The translations under genes and the position numbers were made by a program. From NCBI RefSeq assembly GCF_000190735.1, contig NC_015177.1, forward strand, positions 434,001 through 498,000: DNA of 64,000 nt, read 5' to 3'. Source of the stretch: Pseudopedobacter saltans DSM 12145 (lineage in GTDB: Bacteria > Bacteroidota > Bacteroidia > Sphingobacteriales > Sphingobacteriaceae). The notes under the pieces are model-generated. The model ran no database searches. It was given only the letters and a program-made list of their open reading frames with translations, and was not told the origin of the DNA. Of this stretch, positions 62,157 through 64,000 are shown piece after piece. Within the stretch, counting starts at the first letter, position 1, and every line of letters begins with the position of its first letter.

Positions 62157-62167
62157 AACATTTTTAA

Positions 62168-62198
62168 GTTCGAGATGCGCTATGCTAACATCTCAAAC
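62168..62198. repeat. REP-like hairpin, upstream side of the transposase gene
   Basis: GTTCGAGATG (62168-62177) pairs with CATCTCAAAC (62189-62198) with one mismatch. It is the counterpart of the 61497-61526 hairpin and forms the right end of the element. Confidence 0.65.
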
Positions 62199-62568
62199 AG
62201 CAAAGATGTATTCTTTTTTCAGTTTTTTCTAAGGGAGGCAATTCAAAATAGTATTGAGGAATTACTATATCTATAAATCTTGAGCCCTTATAAGGAAAAT
62301 TAGGCTTTGAAGCTGGGCCTATTAATAATGTATCTTGAAAAAGTGCATTTTTCAAGGTGAATTTACCTAGATTATCTGTAAAAGTTTGAATGTTATCGGG
62401 ATGGGTTTTTGAACGAATGTAAAGATTTGTTGCGGGCGTATTATCAAGGTATCTGATCGTACCGTGAATTTGTATCGTATCTTTTAAAACTACTTTTATC
62501 GTATCCTGAGCGTTTACGTTTAGAACGTTTAAAATAAAGGGTAACCAAAAAATATATTTAAAGGCCAT
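62199..62568 (-). pseudogene. N-terminal part of a TonB-type envelope protein, broken by the RAYT element
   Basis: The fragment starts MAFKYIFWLPFILNVLNVNA (signal peptide) and continues with a carboxypeptidase-regulatory-like domain (GTIRYLDNTPATNLYIRSKT...DNLGKFTLKNA, then GSRFIDIVIPQYYFELPPLEK). The reading frame enters the element and stops there after a few foreign codons (frame ends at 62185). A matching TonB C-terminal end lies on the far side of the element. About 40-60 residues of a normal TonB domain are missing, so a deletion accompanied the insertion. Confidence 0.65.
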
Positions 62569-62651
62569 TATAATATTGAAAATTTTTAGTTACTTGAAAT
62601 TGCTTTAAATAAAGATATATATTTACAGTTGATTATCAATTCATCATAATA

Positions 62652-63887
62652 TTGAACTTCGAAGAATTTAATTTTGTCCCTGAGCTGCAGGAAGGTTTAG
62701 ACAGCATGGGATTTTCAAAAGCAACCCCGATTCAGGAACAAACTATCCCACTTGTTCTGCAGAATAAAGATATTATAGCTTGTGCACAGACCGGAACCGG
62801 AAAAACGGCGTCCTATTTACTGCCTGTGCTGAATAAAATTTATCAGAAACAAACGGAAAAGATAAATACGCTTATTCTTGTGCCCACAAGAGAGCTGGCT
62901 TTACAAATCGACCAGCAAATTATGGGACTGGCTTATTTTACTCAAGCTACTTCTATAGCCGTTTATGGAGGCGGGGATGGTGTTGACTACGAGCAGCAAA
63001 AGCGATCCTTAAGGGAAGGTGTAAATATTATTGTTGCTACTCCAGGCAGAATAATAGCACACTTGACTTCCGGTAAAATCAAATTTGATAGCCTGGAGCA
63101 TTTGATTCTGGATGAAGCCGATAGAATGCTGGATATGGGTTTTTATGATGATATCGTCAGGATTATCAGTTATTTACCTCAGAAAAGACAAAACCTGTTA
63201 TTTTCTGCCACTATGCCACCACGGATTCGTGGTTTGGCAAAGAAGATTTTAAAGCATCCGGCCGAAGTAAATATTGCTATATCTAAACCGTCTGAAGGTA
63301 TTAATCAATTGGCTTATATGGCTTTCGATAATCAGAAAGGAAGGTTGCTGATGTCTATACTGAAAGATGGAGGTTTTAAAAGTATAATCATATTTGCTTC
63401 TAAGAAAGAAACGGTTAAGTCTATAAACAGCGAACTGAACAAGAAAGGAATCAAGTCCGAAGCATTTCATTCCGATTTAGAACAGCATCAAAGAGAGGAA
63501 ATCATGAATCGGTTTAAGGGCGGACAGTTATCTGTACTGGTTGGTACAGATGTTATTTCAAGAGGTATTGATGTAGTGGGAATTGATCTGGTTGTTAACT
63601 ATGATGTGCCGCCGGATCCTGAAGATTATATCCATAGAATTGGCAGAACTGCCAGGGCAGAAGCAACCGGAACGGCTATTACTTTTATTAACGATAAAGA
63701 CCAGAATAAATTCCATAGGATTGAAAAACTGATTGAAAGAGAGATAGAGAAAATCCCTTTGCCTGAAGAACTGGGAGAAGCACCCGGTTATGAGCCGACA
63801 AAAAAGAAAAAGAGTAAAACTCACTTTAAAAAGAAGCCCACCAATAAAAAATGGGGTAAAAATAAAAAGGAAAAAAAAGTGGAATGA
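62652..63887 (+). CDS. DEAD-box RNA helicase (RhlE-like)
   Basis: A 411-aa SF2 RNA helicase. Q motif FSKATPIQEQTIPL, motif I AQTGTGKTASYLLP, motif Ia PTRELALQ, motif II VLDEADRMLD, motif III FSATMPP, motif V TDVISRGIDV and motif VI YIHRIGRTARA are all present. The C-terminus is lysine-rich (KKKKSKTHFKKKP), as in RhlE-type proteins, and binds RNA nonspecifically. The start codon appears to be TTG, since the family N-terminus MNFEEFNF begins there. Probable role in ribosome assembly or RNA turnover. Confidence 0.93.
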   Translation: MNFEEFNFVPELQEGLDSMGFSKATPIQEQTIPLVLQNKDIIACAQTGTGKTASYLLPVLNKIYQKQTEKINTLILVPTRELALQIDQQIMGLAYFTQATSIAVYGGGDGVDYEQQKRSLREGVNIIVATPGRIIAHLTSGKIKFDSLEHLILDEADRMLDMGFYDDIVRIISYLPQKRQNLLFSATMPPRIRGLAKKILKHPAEVNIAISKPSEGINQLAYMAFDNQKGRLLMSILKDGGFKSIIIFASKKETVKSINSELNKKGIKSEAFHSDLEQHQREEIMNRFKGGQLSVLVGTDVISRGIDVVGIDLVVNYDVPPDPEDYIHRIGRTARAEATGTAITFINDKDQNKFHRIEKLIEREIEKIPLPEELGEAPGYEPTKKKKSKTHFKKKPTNKKWGKNKKEKKVE

Positions 63888-63909
63888 GTCGGTGATTTAT
63901 CTGATTCTA

Positions 63910-63993
63910 CCCGACTTAAAGTCGGGACAGGGTTCAGTACTCGTTTATAACTTATCTGAAACCGCTTCTGCGAGCTGTCCCGGACGTAAACTA
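63910..63993. repeat. Palindrome and inverted pair at the right edge
   Basis: CCCGAC (63910-63915) pairs with GTCGGG (63921-63926). The adjoining GGGACAG is repeated in inverted form as CTGTCCC about 50 bases later, near the window end. No U tract follows. It could be an interspersed palindromic element or part of a terminator for the helicase gene; it resembles neither flank of the RAYT element. Confidence 0.4.
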
Positions 63994-64000
63994 TTTTACT

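Larger units (their letters stand above)
61493..62202 (-). mobile_element. RAYT element with imperfect terminal inverted repeats
   Basis: A 710-base unit holds one REP-associated tyrosine transposase gene. The ends TGCTGTTCGACATG (61493-61506) and, inverted, TGCTGTTTGAGATG (from 62202 back to 62189) match at 12 of 14 bases. Each end can fold into a hairpin and each is followed inward by a smaller GGATT...AATCC hairpin, so the flanks are symmetrical. The TonB-protein fragments on both sides indicate insertion. No clear target duplication is seen. Confidence 0.65.

Noticed and set aside
62629-62639. TTGATTATCAA, similar to an FNR site, before the DEAD-box gene
   Set aside because: The half sites are separated by one base rather than four, so it is not a CRP/FNR-type operator.
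1-64000. CRISPR arrays, restriction-modification or other recognised defence genes, prophage
   Set aside because: No regularly spaced repeats, Cas, methylase-endonuclease or phage structural genes were seen on either strand.

Overview
The window is about 64 kb of low-GC chromosome (roughly 38% by eye) from a Bacteroidota bacterium, most probably a Pedobacter-like member of the Sphingobacteriaceae. The support is Bacteroidota-type gene content (PorD-CoaBC-omega-BamD cluster, fused CcoN-CcoO oxidase subunit, araB-araD-araA operon, CreD with its small HTH regulator, DUF6266-like protein) and promoter boxes of the Bacteroidota form TAnnTTTG. The genus call is inference. No rRNA, CRISPR array, prophage or replication origin is seen; there are two tRNAs.

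Layout. 1-5.4 kb: partial porD, coaBC, rpoZ, bamD, a secreted protein and a FUSC membrane protein. 5.7-9.6 kb: L-arabinose operon. 9.9-14.4 kb: secreted subtilase, porin, ammonium transporter. 14.4-23.2 kb: HAD phosphatase, tRNA-Met, DUF421, START-like and LptF/G-type proteins, ribBA, thioesterase, and a carbonic anhydrase/SulP pair. 23.8-29.6 kb: cbb3 oxidase operon (ccoNO, a 57-codon ccoQ-like gene, ccoP, ccoG, fixH, a TauE/SafE-like protein). 29.9-38.1 kb: beta-helix lipoprotein, D-2-hydroxyacid dehydrogenase-hemN operon, a FixL-like haem-PAS kinase with a receiver-CRP/FNR fusion regulator, and a divergent 593-aa protein of unknown function. 38.2-47.3 kb: alkB-ada, yegP, nhaA, a TsaC-family gene, asnS, trmN6, phosphodiesterase, fbp, rnhA. 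47.5-52 kb: tRNA-His followed by orphan genes, including a GC-rich one. 52-61.4 kb: creD operon, gluconokinase, GtrA, a propeller-amidohydrolase, recQ. 61.4-62.6 kb: a REP-associated tyrosine transposase (RAYT) element that splits a TonB-type gene. 62.6 kb to the end: DEAD-box helicase.

The most interesting unit is an apparent oxygen-response module. The kinase PAS domain (35026-36222) keeps the FixL haem-pocket residues. Its partner is a single chain joining a FixJ-like receiver to a FixK/FNR-like output. FNR-type palindromes with a TGA-N6-TCA core lie upstream of the dehydrogenase-hemN operon, in the promoter gap next to the kinase and the 593-aa protein, and, in weaker form, upstream of the cbb3 operon. 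The first and last lie at exactly the same distance (51.5 bp, site centre to first base of the -7 box) from a TAnnTTTG box. I infer that the module senses low oxygen through haem and switches terminal oxidase, anaerobic haem synthesis, lactate-type fermentation and an uncharacterised cysteine-rich enzyme.
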